Source: Pseudomonadota bacterium (GTDB lineage: Bacteria > Pseudomonadota > Gammaproteobacteria > Steroidobacterales > Steroidobacteraceae). From it: a DNA stretch of 64,000 nucleotides. Below are positions 1-8,541 of the stretch, one piece after another (within the stretch, counting starts at the first letter, position 1; the number at the start of each line of letters is the position of its first letter). The translations under genes and the position numbers were made by a program. The notes under the pieces are model-generated. The model had not been told where the DNA came from, did no database searches, and worked only from the letters and a program-made list of their open reading frames with translations. The DNA is taken from positions 54,556-118,555 of the forward strand of contig JANYAE010000001.1 of assembly GCA_025355105.1 (NCBI GenBank). The letters run 5' to 3'.

Positions 1-66
1 TTCGGCCACCTCGCCGGGCGCGGCCAGTAGCGGCCCGGCGGCGAGCAGCAGGCCGCTGAGCAGCAT
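1..66 (-). CDS. N-terminus of an exported protein (partial)
   Basis: An ATG at 66 opens a minus-strand frame that runs off the left edge. The 22 visible residues are a hydrophobic, Ala/Leu-rich stretch ending in LLAAPGEVAE, which looks like a signal peptide with a cleavage site near LAA-AP. The same frame stays open upstream of 66, so the true start could lie further right. Nothing identifies the mature protein. If real, it is divergent from matB. Confidence 0.3.
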   Translation of the reverse strand, partial: MLLSGLLLAAGPLLAAPGEVAE

Positions 67-607
67 CGCGGCGCGCGGCCAGGCTTCGTGTCGGCTCGCA
101 GCGCGCCGGCCGGAGGGCGCAAGGCACGAGGACCGGGCCGATCCGAATGTTGCTTCCGGCGTCGTGCGTGACTCCGTCCGGCAGGCAGAGGACATCGCCG
201 GCGGCGCCGGTCCCACACCATTCGACGACCGGTGCTCGACGTTCTTGAGGCGGCGCCGCGCGCACTGCGCGATGGCCGCACTTTATCGCCGCACACGATT
301 CGACATTGCGGCGCACTGCCCATCCCGCGAGGGATCGACTAGGGGAGCACGGCCACCGGCACGCCGGCGCTGCCGCCTGCGACCGGACTTGCGTCGCAGC
401 ACGGACGGCCGCGCGGCCGGGGCGTCCGGCCGCCGGCGCCGGCTGTGCTAAGGTCCCGGTGAATCGAGCCTTCGAGCGATGCGACACGGCACCGATCGCG
501 CTCGGAGCGTCCGGCGCGCAGGAGCGCCTCCGGTCGCTCGGGTTGCTCGATCCCCGGGCCGGCCGCTGTGTGCCGCCCAACGACGCACGGATCCGACGAC
601 CGCACCG
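67..607. other. Intergenic region upstream of matB, no gene seen
   Basis: Very GC-rich stretch. Open frames exist on both strands, but they overlap each other, are rich in Arg/Pro/Gly and resemble no protein family, as expected by chance at this base composition. I see no convincing promoter, hairpin or RNA gene. Confidence 0.4.
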
Positions 608-2158
608 ATGGCGACCCTGATTCCATCGCGAACCGACCCGGCGGCCTGGGTGGAGGCCGCAGCCGCAAGTCGTGGCGATCGGCCGTTTCTGCTGACATCG
701 AGCGGCCGACGGCTGAGCTACCTGGACCTCGAACGCGAATCGCGCCGCTACGCCGCGACGCTCGCGGCGCTCGGCGTCGGCGTCGGCGATCGGGTCGCCA
801 TTCAGGTCGACAAATCGGTCGAGGCGCTGGTGCTGTACGTCGCCTGCCTGCGGCTCGGCGCGGTGCTGCTGCCGCTCAATACCGCCTACACGCCGCGCGA
901 ACTCGAATACTTCCTAACCGATGCGCGTCCGCTGCTTGCCGTCGTGCGCCCGGCGGACCAGGCCGCGCTCGCGCCGCTCGCCCGCGCCGCGGGTTGCCGC
1001 CACGTTGAGTCGCTCGGCACGGCCGGAGACGGCTCGCTGCTCGCGCGCAACGCCGCCGCCGCCGGCGCCGGCGCCGAATTCGGCCTGCCGACGGGCCTGC
1101 CGGCCGAGACGCTCGCCGCCCTCCTGTATACGTCGGGCACGACCGGTCGCTCGAAAGGCGCGATGCTGACGCGCGGCAATCTCGCCTCGAACGCCGCCGC
1201 GCTCGTGGACTGCTGGGCCTTCACGGAGCGAGACGTGCTGCTGCATGCGCTGCCGCTCTTTCACGTGCATGGCCTGTTCATTTCGATGAACACGGTGCTC
1301 GCATCCGGTGCGAGCGCGCTACTGCTCGAGCGCTTCGACACGGCCGAGGTGCTGGCGCGACTGCCGTCGGTGAGCGTGCTGATGGGCGTGCCGACCTTCT
1401 ACACGCGGCTGCTCGCCGAACCCGGTCTGAGTCGCGAGACGACCGGCGCGGTCCGGCTGTTCGTCTCCGGCTCCGCGCCGTTGCTCGCCGAGACCCAGCG
1501 CGAGTTCGCGGCGCGCACGGGCCACACGATTCTCGAGCGCTATGGAATGACGGAGACGCTGGTCAACGCCTCGAACCCGTACGTCGGGCTCCGGCTCCCG
1601 GGCTCGGTCGGGCCGGCGCTGGCGGGAACCGAGATCCGCGTCACCGGCGCCGGCTCGGGCGAGTCCGCCACCGCCGCGGTCGGCATGCTCGAGGTCCGCG
1701 GACCCAACGTCTGCAGCGGCTACTGGAACGATCCGATCAAGACCGCCGAGGCGTTCACGGCGGACCGCTTCTTCATCACCGGTGACCTCGGCCGGATCGA
1801 CGCCGACGGCTACGTCCACATCGTCGGTCGCGCTAAGGACCTCGTGATCAGCGGCGGCTACAACGTCTATCCGAAGGAAGTGGAGGCCGAGCTTGACGCA
1901 CTGCCTGGCGTGGTCGAGAGCGCCGTCATTGGCCTGCCGCACCCAGACCTAGGCGAGGGAGTCACGGCGGTCGTCGTCAGAGCCGCCGGCGCGACGCTGA
2001 CCGAGGCCGACGCGGTGGCGGCGCTGCAGGCCTGCCTGGCGCGCTACAAGGTGCCGCGCCGCGTGCTGTTCGTCGCCGAATTGCCGCGCAACTCGATGGG
2101 CAAGGTGCAGAAGGCGCTGCTGCGGCAGACGCACGCCGCGCTGTACGCGCCGCGCTGA
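608..2158 (+). CDS. matB: Malonyl-CoA synthetase (malonate-CoA ligase)
   Basis: An acyl-CoA synthetase of the ANL superfamily, 516 residues, that should activate malonate to malonyl-CoA with ATP and CoA in the cytoplasm. The ATP-binding P-loop YTSGTTGRSKG is at residues 174-184. The adenylation signature ERYGMTE, the hinge region GDLGRID and the A8-type segment GGYNVYPKEVE follow, and the catalytic lysine in SMGKVQK is Lys499. The run from the P-loop through ALPLFHVHGLF, LMGVPTFYTRLL and the C-terminus matches characterised MatB proteins closely from memory, more than general fatty acyl-CoA ligases. The ATG at 608 was chosen over an upstream in-frame ATG at 479, because the added 43 residues are low-complexity Arg/Pro-rich and absent from the family. 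It is first in a run of plus-strand genes. A methylmalonate-accepting relative is possible. Confidence 0.93.
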   Translation: MATLIPSRTDPAAWVEAAAASRGDRPFLLTSSGRRLSYLDLERESRRYAATLAALGVGVGDRVAIQVDKSVEALVLYVACLRLGAVLLPLNTAYTPRELEYFLTDARPLLAVVRPADQAALAPLARAAGCRHVESLGTAGDGSLLARNAAAAGAGAEFGLPTGLPAETLAALLYTSGTTGRSKGAMLTRGNLASNAAALVDCWAFTERDVLLHALPLFHVHGLFISMNTVLASGASALLLERFDTAEVLARLPSVSVLMGVPTFYTRLLAEPGLSRETTGAVRLFVSGSAPLLAETQREFAARTGHTILERYGMTETLVNASNPYVGLRLPGSVGPALAGTEIRVTGAGSGESATAAVGMLEVRGPNVCSGYWNDPIKTAEAFTADRFFITGDLGRIDADGYVHIVGRAKDLVISGGYNVYPKEVEAELDALPGVVESAVIGLPHPDLGEGVTAVVVRAAGATLTEADAVAALQACLARYKVPRRVLFVAELPRNSMGKVQKALLRQTHAALYAPR

Positions 2159-2413
2159 ACGCCGATGTTTGGGTCCCGGCGGCGCGCCGGCTCTGTGGTA
2201 ACCTCGCGCCGATCCGAGTTTCTTGGTCACGTTGCGGCTGACCGCAGCACTGCGCCGCCGCATGCGGCGCCGGCCCGGCCTGCCTCCCCGACCGCCGCCT
2301 CGCGCCGCAGCGATCCGTCGCCTCGGCCGCGGCGACGCGCGTGGCGGGCGCCCGCGGTCACCGCCAACGTGTGCGAACGGTCTCCGGGAGCCCCGCGCGG
2401 GTCGATACGAGTC

Positions 2414-4504
2414 ATGACGTCCTCATCTGTGCCGCCTGCCGGCGTCGCCTCGCCTGCCCTGCGTCCCGAGCTCTGGCTCGGCCTCGACACCGGCGGCACG
2501 TTCACCGACGCGGTCCTGCTCGATGGCGAGCGGCGTGTCGTCGCGAGCGCCAAGTCGCTGACCACGCACTGGGATCTCGCCGTCGGTCTCGGCGGCGCGA
2601 TCCGCGCCGTGCTCGCGGCGCTGCCGGCCGGCGCGCGCCGCGAGGACGTGACGCTGGTGTCTGTATCGACGACGCTCGCGACCAACGCGGTCGTCGAGAA
2701 CCGTTTCAGCCCGGTCTGCACGATCCTCATCGGATTCGACGAGCCGATGCTCGAGCGCTCCGGTCTGGCGCGTGAGGGCAGCGGCTTCGTGGCGCGCATC
2801 CGCGGCGGCCACGACGCGACCGGCGACGAATTCGAAGCGCTCGACGAGGACGGCCTCGCCGCGGCGGTGCGCGAATTCGAGGCTCGCGTCGAGGGCTTCG
2901 CCGTCGCCGCGCGCTTCTCGGTCCGCAATCCCGCCCACGAGCTGCGCGTGCGGCAGCGGATCCGGACGCTGTCGCGCAAGCCCGTGACCTGCGCGCACGA
3001 GCTGAGCTCGAAGCTCGACGCGCCGCGCCGGGCACTGACGGCGGCCCTGAACGCGCGCCTGACGCCACAGATCCGCCACCTGATCGAGGCCCTCGGCAGC
3101 GTGCTCGAGGCCGAATCGGTCGACGCGCCGCTGATGATCGTCAAGGGCGACGGCTCGCTGATGAAGGCCGAGGTCGCGCTCGAGTATCCGGTCGAGACCA
3201 TCCTCTCCGGCCCGGCGGCCAGCGTCGTCGGCGCGGGCTTTCTGACCGGCCTCAAGGACTTCGTCGTCTCCGACATGGGCGGCACGACCACCGACGTCGC
3301 CGTCGTCAACGGCGGGCGCCCGGTGATCAACGCCGAAGGCGCGCTGGTCGGCGGCTGGCGCACGATGGTCCAGGCGGTCGACATGCGCACCATCGGCCTC
3401 GGTGGCGACAGCGAGGTGCACATCGATCGCGACCTGCGTCTGCGCGTCGGGCCGCGCAAATCCATGCCGCTCAGCCTGCTGGGCCACCAGGTGCCGGACG
3501 TGATCGCCGACCTGCGCGTGCTCGCGACGCTGGAACGGCTGCCCGAGTTCGCGACGCACTTCGCGTTCCGCAATCCCGGCCGCGAGCCGCCGGCACACCT
3601 GACGGCGCTCGAACGCCGCGTTTGGGACGCGCTCGGCCCGGAGCCGAGACGCGCCTCGGTGCTGGTGCGCAACGCCGCCGGCCTCGATGCGCTGCGACGG
3701 CTGGCCGATGCCGGACTCGCCACGCTCGCCTCGTTCACCCCCAGCGACGCGATGCACGTGCTCGGCCGTCAGCACGGCTGGAGTGTTGAGGCCGCGCAGC
3801 TCGGCGCGCAGCTGCTCGCGATCGACGAGCGCAACGCGCGCGGCGCCAGGATGGCGGCGACGCCGCTCGAGATCTGCGAACGCACCGCGGAGCACGTGAT
3901 TCAGGAGTCCGCGCGGATCGTGCTCGCGACCGCGCTCGCGCACGACCCGGGCCTCGAGGCGCGCGCCGGCCGCTGGGGACCGCTCGGCGACCGGCTGATG
4001 GCGGACGTCGTCGCCGGCCGCCCGTTCTCGGGCCTGGTGCGGGCCGGCTTCAGCCTCGCCTCGCCGCTGGTCGCGATCGGCGCCCCGGTCGGCGCCTACT
4101 ACCCCGAAGTCGCCCGCCGGCTCGGCGCGCCGCTGTCGATCCCGGAGCACGCCGCGGTCTGCAACGCGGTCGGCGCCGTCGCCGGCGTCGTGTCGCAGAC
4201 CGTTGACGTGCTCGTCAACCAGCCGACCTTCAAGGTGTTTCGCGTCCACGATCCGTCCGGCACCCGCGACTACGAGGAACCGGAACCGGCGATCGAGCAC
4301 GCCCGACGGCTGTCGCAGGAACTCGCGCTCGCCGCGGCGCTGCGCGCCGGGGCGCTCGACCCGCACGTCGAGACCACGGTGACCGAAAGGCGCGCGCAGG
4401 TGGGCATGACCGTGGACTACCTCGCCGAGGCGGTCGCCCGCTCGACCGCGACCGGGCGACCGTTCGCCGGTCACCTGCACGCCGGCGCGACGCCGGCCGG
4501 CTGA
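2414..4504 (+). CDS. Hydantoinase/oxoprolinase family protein (HyuA-like)
   Basis: A 696-residue protein of the hydantoinase A/5-oxoprolinase family, which uses ATP to open or carboxylate cyclic amides, ketones and related substrates. The N-terminal sugar-kinase-like motif LDTGGTFTDAVL is near residues 24-35, and the second phosphate-binding motif DMGGTTTDVAVV is near residue 290. The length matches stand-alone HyuA subunits. No HyuB or AcxB-type partner is present in the window, which is unusual for catalytic complexes of this family. The start at 2414 gives the usual short N-terminus; the frame is open further upstream but with Arg/Ala-rich sequence. It lies between malonyl-CoA synthetase and a Baeyer-Villiger-type monooxygenase, so a role in degrading an organic acid or cyclic compound is plausible. 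The substrate cannot be named. Confidence 0.85.
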   Translation: MTSSSVPPAGVASPALRPELWLGLDTGGTFTDAVLLDGERRVVASAKSLTTHWDLAVGLGGAIRAVLAALPAGARREDVTLVSVSTTLATNAVVENRFSPVCTILIGFDEPMLERSGLAREGSGFVARIRGGHDATGDEFEALDEDGLAAAVREFEARVEGFAVAARFSVRNPAHELRVRQRIRTLSRKPVTCAHELSSKLDAPRRALTAALNARLTPQIRHLIEALGSVLEAESVDAPLMIVKGDGSLMKAEVALEYPVETILSGPAASVVGAGFLTGLKDFVVSDMGGTTTDVAVVNGGRPVINAEGALVGGWRTMVQAVDMRTIGLGGDSEVHIDRDLRLRVGPRKSMPLSLLGHQVPDVIADLRVLATLERLPEFATHFAFRNPGREPPAHLTALERRVWDALGPEPRRASVLVRNAAGLDALRRLADAGLATLASFTPSDAMHVLGRQHGWSVEAAQLGAQLLAIDERNARGARMAATPLEICERTAEHVIQESARIVLATALAHDPGLEARAGRWGPLGDRLMADVVAGRPFSGLVRAGFSLASPLVAIGAPVGAYYPEVARRLGAPLSIPEHAAVCNAVGAVAGVVSQTVDVLVNQPTFKVFRVHDPSGTRDYEEPEPAIEHARRLSQELALAAALRAGALDPHVETTVTERRAQVGMTVDYLAEAVARSTATGRPFAGHLHAGATPAG

Positions 4505-4524
4505 GGCGCAGGCATACTGCGCCC

Positions 4525-6084
4525 ATGAGCTGGCCGCGGCTGGCGGCGTGGAGCGCGCTGATGTCGCAGGTGACGATGGCCGGCGCACGCCCGGACGAGG
4601 CCGGCAGCTCCTTCGCGGCCGAGCCGGACGTCGTGATCCTCGGCGCCGGCATGTCCGGCATCTGCATGGCGATCGAGCTCAAGCGCGCCGGACTCAACTC
4701 CTTCGTCGTGCTCGAGCAGTCGGCGGGGGTCGGCGGCACGTGGTGGGACAACGCCTATCCGGGCGCGCAATGTGACGTCCCGTCCCACCTCTACAGCTTC
4801 TCGTTCGAGCTGAAGTCGGACTGGACCCGCGTCTTCGCCCCGAGCCACGAGATCCAGAGCTACGTCGAGCACTGCGTGCGTCGCTACGCGCTCGCCTCGC
4901 ACTTGCGGCTCGGCGCCGAAGTGATCGCCGCCGCCTGGGACGAGCCGGCCGCGCGCTGGCGCGTGACGACCAGGCAGGGGCAGGTGCTGCGGCCGCGGGT
5001 GTTCGTGCTCAGCCTCGGGCCGCTCAACCATCCGCGCCTGCCGGCCGGCGTCGAGGCTTTCCGCGGCGAAGTCATGCACACAGCGCGCTGGAACCAACGC
5101 TACGATTTTCGCGGCAAGCGGGTCGCGGTGCTGGGCAGCGCCGCGAGCGCGGTGCAGGTCGTGCCGGCGCTGGCCGAGCAGGCCTCACAGCTGACCGTGT
5201 TCCAGCGCACACCGTCCTGGATCGTCGCGCGCCCGGACCGGCTCTACGGGCGCCTCGAGCGGCGCCTGTTTCGGATCCCGCTGGTCGCGCGCGCCTATCG
5301 GGCGTGGCTCTACTGGCGGTTCGAGGCGAATTTCGCGGCGTTCAAGGGCCGCGGCATCATGTACCGGCTGCTGACGCACATGGCCGCGAAGCATCTGAAC
5401 GAGCAGGTACGGGACCCGGCCCTGCGCGACGCGTTGCGGCCCCGCTACCCGATGGGGTGCAAGCGCATCCTCATCAGCAACGACTTCTACCCGGCGCTGC
5501 AGCGGAGCAACGTCGAGTTGGTCGCGCAGCCGGCCTCGGCGTTCACCGCCTCGGGTGTGGTCGCGGCCGACGGCACGGTGCGCGAGGTCGACGCGCTCGT
5601 CTGCGCCACCGGCTTCGAGACCGTCGAGCCGCTCGCCCACCTCGACGTGCGCGGCAGCGGTGGCCGCGCGCTCGCCGCGGCGTGGCGCGATGGTCCCGAG
5701 GCCTACCACGGCATCACCGTGGCAGGCTTTCCGAATCTGTTCCTGCTGCTCGGGCCCAACACCGGCACCGGGCACACCTCCGTGCTGATCCCGATCGAGG
5801 CGCAGGCGCGCTACGTGCTCGCCTGCCTCGGTGAGCTGCGTCGCCGCGGCGCGCGCTCGATGGACGTGCGCGCCGACGTTCTACGCGAGCACAACGCCGA
5901 GCTGCAGCGCCGGCTGGCCGCGACCGTGTGGGCGTCGCCGGCGTGCACCAGCTGGTACAAGATGAACTCGGGCAAGATCCTCGCGACCTATCCCGGCTAC
6001 ATCACGCGCTACGTGCGCGAGACGCGCCAGCCGCGCTACGGCGACTTCGTCTTCGAGCCGGACGCCGCTGCCGCCGCAGGTTAA
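4525..6084 (+). CDS. Flavin-containing monooxygenase, Baeyer-Villiger type
   Basis: A 519-residue class B flavoprotein monooxygenase that should insert oxygen next to a ketone (or oxidise a heteroatom) using NADPH and FAD. The FAD-binding Rossmann motif GAGMSG is at residues 40-45. The sequence VGGTWWDNAYPGAQCDVPSHLYSF, split across residues about 70-93, is typical of the group. The Baeyer-Villiger fingerprint FxGxxxHTxxW appears as FRGEVMHTARW near residues 179-189. A second nucleotide-binding motif, GSAASAVQ, follows near 203. It begins 20 bases after the HyuA-like gene and is followed 44 bases later by an alpha/beta hydrolase. A monooxygenase beside a hydrolase is a common catabolic pairing: one makes an ester or lactone, the other opens it. 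The substrate is unknown. Confidence 0.9.
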   Translation: MSWPRLAAWSALMSQVTMAGARPDEAGSSFAAEPDVVILGAGMSGICMAIELKRAGLNSFVVLEQSAGVGGTWWDNAYPGAQCDVPSHLYSFSFELKSDWTRVFAPSHEIQSYVEHCVRRYALASHLRLGAEVIAAAWDEPAARWRVTTRQGQVLRPRVFVLSLGPLNHPRLPAGVEAFRGEVMHTARWNQRYDFRGKRVAVLGSAASAVQVVPALAEQASQLTVFQRTPSWIVARPDRLYGRLERRLFRIPLVARAYRAWLYWRFEANFAAFKGRGIMYRLLTHMAAKHLNEQVRDPALRDALRPRYPMGCKRILISNDFYPALQRSNVELVAQPASAFTASGVVAADGTVREVDALVCATGFETVEPLAHLDVRGSGGRALAAAWRDGPEAYHGITVAGFPNLFLLLGPNTGTGHTSVLIPIEAQARYVLACLGELRRRGARSMDVRADVLREHNAELQRRLAATVWASPACTSWYKMNSGKILATYPGYITRYVRETRQPRYGDFVFEPDAAAAAG

Positions 6085-6128
6085 GCTGCGCGCGTTCCGT
6101 CTGCAGACACCGCCCGAGGCCGAGACCC

Positions 6129-7058
6129 ATGTCCTGGATCGTCGTCGCAGTCGCGATCGCCGCCGTGCCGGCGGTGGTCGGCGCCCTCGAGTTTCTCGCG
6201 CCCGCGTGGATGGCGCGCCGCTGGCTTGCACTCGAGCGCCGGCGCGCCGGGCTGCGGCTGCGTTGTGCACAGGTCCCGGGATTCTCGATGCCGTACCTCG
6301 ACGGCGGACAGGGTGAACCGCTCGTGCTGGTGCACGGCTTCGGCGCGGACAAGGACAATTTCACGCGGATCGCGCGCCTGCTGACGCCGCGCTTGCGGGT
6401 GATCGCGCCAGACCTGCCGGGCTTCGGCGAGGCCACCCGCGAGCCGGCCGCCCGCTACCACATTGACGCGCAGGTCGAGCGACTGCGCGCCTTCATCGAC
6501 CAGCTCGGGCTCGGCGCGGTGCACCTCGGCGGCAGCTCGATGGGCGGATTCATCGCTGCGCAATTCGCCGCAACCCACCCTGACGCGGTGCGAAGCCTGT
6601 GGCTGCTCGACGCCGCGGGTGCCGCGATGGCGCGCGACACCGAGCTCATCAACCGCTACGTCGCCACTGGCGAGATGCCGCTGCTGGTGCGTCGCGCGGC
6701 CGACTACGGCGCACTGCTCGCCGCCGTGACCTACCGAAGACCGCTGCTGCCGCACTCACTGCGCCTGGCACTCGGCCGCCGCGCTGCGGCGGACTACGCG
6801 CTCCACAGCCGAATATTCCGCGAGATCGGCGTCGAGTCGCCGCCGCTCGACGAGCGTTACGCGGCGATCCGCGCGCCGACGCTGATCGTCTGGGGCCGCG
6901 AGGACCGGATCCTCAACCCGGCCGCCGGCGAGTTCATGCGGGCACGCGTACCGCGCTCGCGGCTCCGGTTGATGGATGCCACCGGGCACCTGCCGATGAT
7001 CGAACGACCCGCCGCGACGGCGGCGGACCTGCTGGCGTTCCTGGCGGATCCACCGTAG
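6129..7058 (+). CDS. Alpha/beta-fold hydrolase
   Basis: A 309-residue hydrolase. It starts with a hydrophobic segment (MSWIVVAVAIAAVPAVVGAL), a likely membrane anchor or uncleaved signal, followed by the fold: oxyanion motif LVHGFGADKDN near residue 69, nucleophile elbow GGSSMGG near residue 137, acid in WGREDRI and histidine in ATGHLPM near the C-terminus. The whole catalytic triad can therefore be assigned. It resembles the MhpC/lipase-like group. The start at 6129 places the anchor at the N-terminus; a longer frame from 5928 overlaps the monooxygenase in another reading frame and is unlikely. As the next gene after the monooxygenase it may hydrolyse the ester that enzyme makes. Confidence 0.87.
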   Translation: MSWIVVAVAIAAVPAVVGALEFLAPAWMARRWLALERRRAGLRLRCAQVPGFSMPYLDGGQGEPLVLVHGFGADKDNFTRIARLLTPRLRVIAPDLPGFGEATREPAARYHIDAQVERLRAFIDQLGLGAVHLGGSSMGGFIAAQFAATHPDAVRSLWLLDAAGAAMARDTELINRYVATGEMPLLVRRAADYGALLAAVTYRRPLLPHSLRLALGRRAAADYALHSRIFREIGVESPPLDERYAAIRAPTLIVWGREDRILNPAAGEFMRARVPRSRLRLMDATGHLPMIERPAATAADLLAFLADPP

Positions 7059-7155
7059 GGCTCGTTCCGGGCCGGCCTGCGGCAACCCCGGACGATGTGC
7101 CCGGCGGATTGGGCGATAGTGGCCTTATCTCCCCGGAGCCACCGGAGTTGCCATC

Positions 7156-7632
7156 ATGACCACCACCATCGACGCTCTGCGAGCGAGCCCGCTCGCGGCC
7201 GAACTCACGCCGGCCGAGACCCAGGTGCTCGCCGCCTTGGTGCGGGTCCGCGCGCTGAAGGATGCCGAGGTGTTGTTGCCGGAGGGCGCGCGCGATGGTC
7301 ACCTTCACGTGGTCGTCAGCGGCCGCATCCACGTCATGAAGGAAGGCCCCCACGGACGCACCCTGCTGCACACCGTCGAGCCCGGCGACCTGGTCGGCGA
7401 GCTGTCGTTCATGGACGACGAGCCGCGCTACGCGGCCCTGGTCGCGTCCGGTGTCTGCGAGGTGCTGGTGCTCGACCGGCGCGACTTCGAAACGCTGGTC
7501 GAGACCGAGCCGCGCGTCGTCTACAAGGTGATGCGCGCGGTGATGCGCGTCGCTCACAAGGTGCAGCGCCGCCTCAGCCTGCAGATGCGCGACCTCGAGA
7601 ACTACCTGTACCGGACCGGCGCCAAGTACTGA
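7156..7632 (+). CDS. Cyclic nucleotide-binding (Crp-like sensor) domain protein
   Basis: A 158-residue protein consisting of one cNMP-binding beta-roll. The pattern LLPEGARDGHLHVVVSGRIHV followed by HTVEPGDLVGELSFMDDEPRYAALVA is the classic Crp/FNR sensor-domain pattern, with the phosphate-binding-cassette glycine and glutamate (GELSF). A C-terminal helix (residues about 110-158) follows, but there is no helix-turn-helix, so it is not a DNA-binding regulator by itself. It may sense a nucleotide or act as a partner protein. It ends 30 bases before a convergent gene. The preceding sequence CCGGAGTTGCCATC gives a usable ribosome-binding site. Confidence 0.85.
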   Translation: MTTTIDALRASPLAAELTPAETQVLAALVRVRALKDAEVLLPEGARDGHLHVVVSGRIHVMKEGPHGRTLLHTVEPGDLVGELSFMDDEPRYAALVASGVCEVLVLDRRDFETLVETEPRVVYKVMRAVMRVAHKVQRRLSLQMRDLENYLYRTGAKY

Positions 7633-7662
7633 GCGCGCGACACGCGGCCCGCAGGCCCGCAG

Positions 7663-7887
7663 TCAACCCTCGGACGCGCCGCCATCCGGCCGGTACTCGA
7701 GCAGTTCCCCCGGCTGGCAGTCGAGCGCGGCACAGATCTGCGCGAGCGTCTCGAAGCGCACGCCCTTGACGCGCCCGCTCTTCAGCAGCGACACGTTCGC
7801 CTCCGTGATGCCGATGTGCTCCGCCAGTTCCTTGGAGCGCATCTTGCGCCGCGCCAGCATCACGTCGAGTCTGACGACGATCGGCAC
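7663..7887 (-). CDS. Small XRE-family transcriptional regulator (YozG-like)
   Basis: A 74-residue helix-turn-helix protein. It follows the pattern of short Cro/CI-type regulators, LDVMLARRKMRSKELAEHIG, then ITEANVSLLKSGRVKGVRF and ALDCQPGELLEYRP. The GTG at 7887 was chosen because it gives the usual N-terminus (MPIVVRLDVMLA) and begins two bases after the stop of the DUF2975 gene, so the pair is translationally coupled. These regulators commonly sit next to DUF2975 membrane proteins and probably control the pair. The 23-base palindrome upstream of the operon is the obvious candidate target. Confidence 0.85.
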   Translation of the reverse strand: MPIVVRLDVMLARRKMRSKELAEHIGITEANVSLLKSGRVKGVRFETLAQICAALDCQPGELLEYRPDGGASEG

Positions 7888-7889
7888 GG

Positions 7890-8441
7890 TCAGACGATCT
7901 GCCGGTGGTCGGCCGCCATGCGTGCCGCATCGGCCAGCACCGAGCCGGTGACGAGGATCACGACACTGACGAGCGCGAGCGTGATTTCCTCGCTGCCGAG
8001 GCCGAAGCCGAGCGCCCGCTCGCCGGCCGGGTTCGCGAGCGTAACGATCAGCAGCGTCGCGGAGTTCACCAGCGGAATCAGCGCCGCGTAGAGCAGCAGC
8101 GCCTTGCCGAAGCGGCGCAGCAGCGCGCCGGTCTCGATCTCGAACACCTCGCCTGCCGCGAAGCGCAGCAGCAGCGCGCGCGCCGACCACAGCGCAAACG
8201 CCAGAATCGCCACGTGCAGCAGGTTGACGCCGCAGCCGGCGAGCCGGACCAGCGGCGTCACCGTGATCAGGCCGAGGTAGTGGCCCATCGAACTGCGCAG
8301 GCGCTCGTCGTTCTCAGAAGGCATCAGCCAGGAGTAGGCCGTGAAGCTGAGGAACGCGGCCGCCGCGACCGGCGTGACGGCGGCGGCGACACGACACAGG
8401 CGGGCGCTGACCCTCGGGATGACATCGGCGGCGGCATTCAT
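7890..8441 (-). CDS. DUF2975 family membrane protein
   Basis: A 183-residue integral membrane protein with four hydrophobic segments: AVTPVAAAAFLSFTAY, NLLHVAILAFALW, ALLLYAALIPLVNSATLLIV and ITLALVSVVILVTGSV. The linker FAAGEVFEIETGALLRRFG between segments 2 and 3 is typical of DUF2975. The ATG at 8441 was chosen because AGGAG lies 6 bases upstream; the longer frame runs into the AT-rich regulatory region. It is the first gene of a two-gene unit with the XRE regulator. No biochemical role is established for the family as far as I know. Confidence 0.8.
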   Translation of the reverse strand: MNAAADVIPRVSARLCRVAAAVTPVAAAAFLSFTAYSWLMPSENDERLRSSMGHYLGLITVTPLVRLAGCGVNLLHVAILAFALWSARALLLRFAAGEVFEIETGALLRRFGKALLLYAALIPLVNSATLLIVTLANPAGERALGFGLGSEEITLALVSVVILVTGSVLADAARMAADHRQIV

Positions 8442-8461
8442 GCGCAACTCCTCATGACGAT

Positions 8462-8484
8462 TAATTATTGTTTCACAATAATTA
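8462..8484. promoter_or_regulatory. AT-rich palindromic operator candidate
   Basis: A perfect inverted repeat with 10-base arms, TAATTATTGT and ACAATAATTA, separated by TTC. It lies 21 bases upstream of the DUF2975 start, in an AT-rich island inside GC-rich DNA. This is the position and form expected of an operator for the XRE regulator encoded by the second gene of the operon. The link is inference. Confidence 0.6.
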
Positions 8485-8541
8485 TTTGTCGTCAAATGAT
8501 TAGTGAAGCGCAGACAATCTGACGCCGGGCACACGGTGGAG

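Noticed and set aside
164..607. Overlapping open frames before matB as real genes
   Set aside because: They overlap on both strands, are Arg/Pro-rich and have no family match, so they look like GC-driven chance frames.
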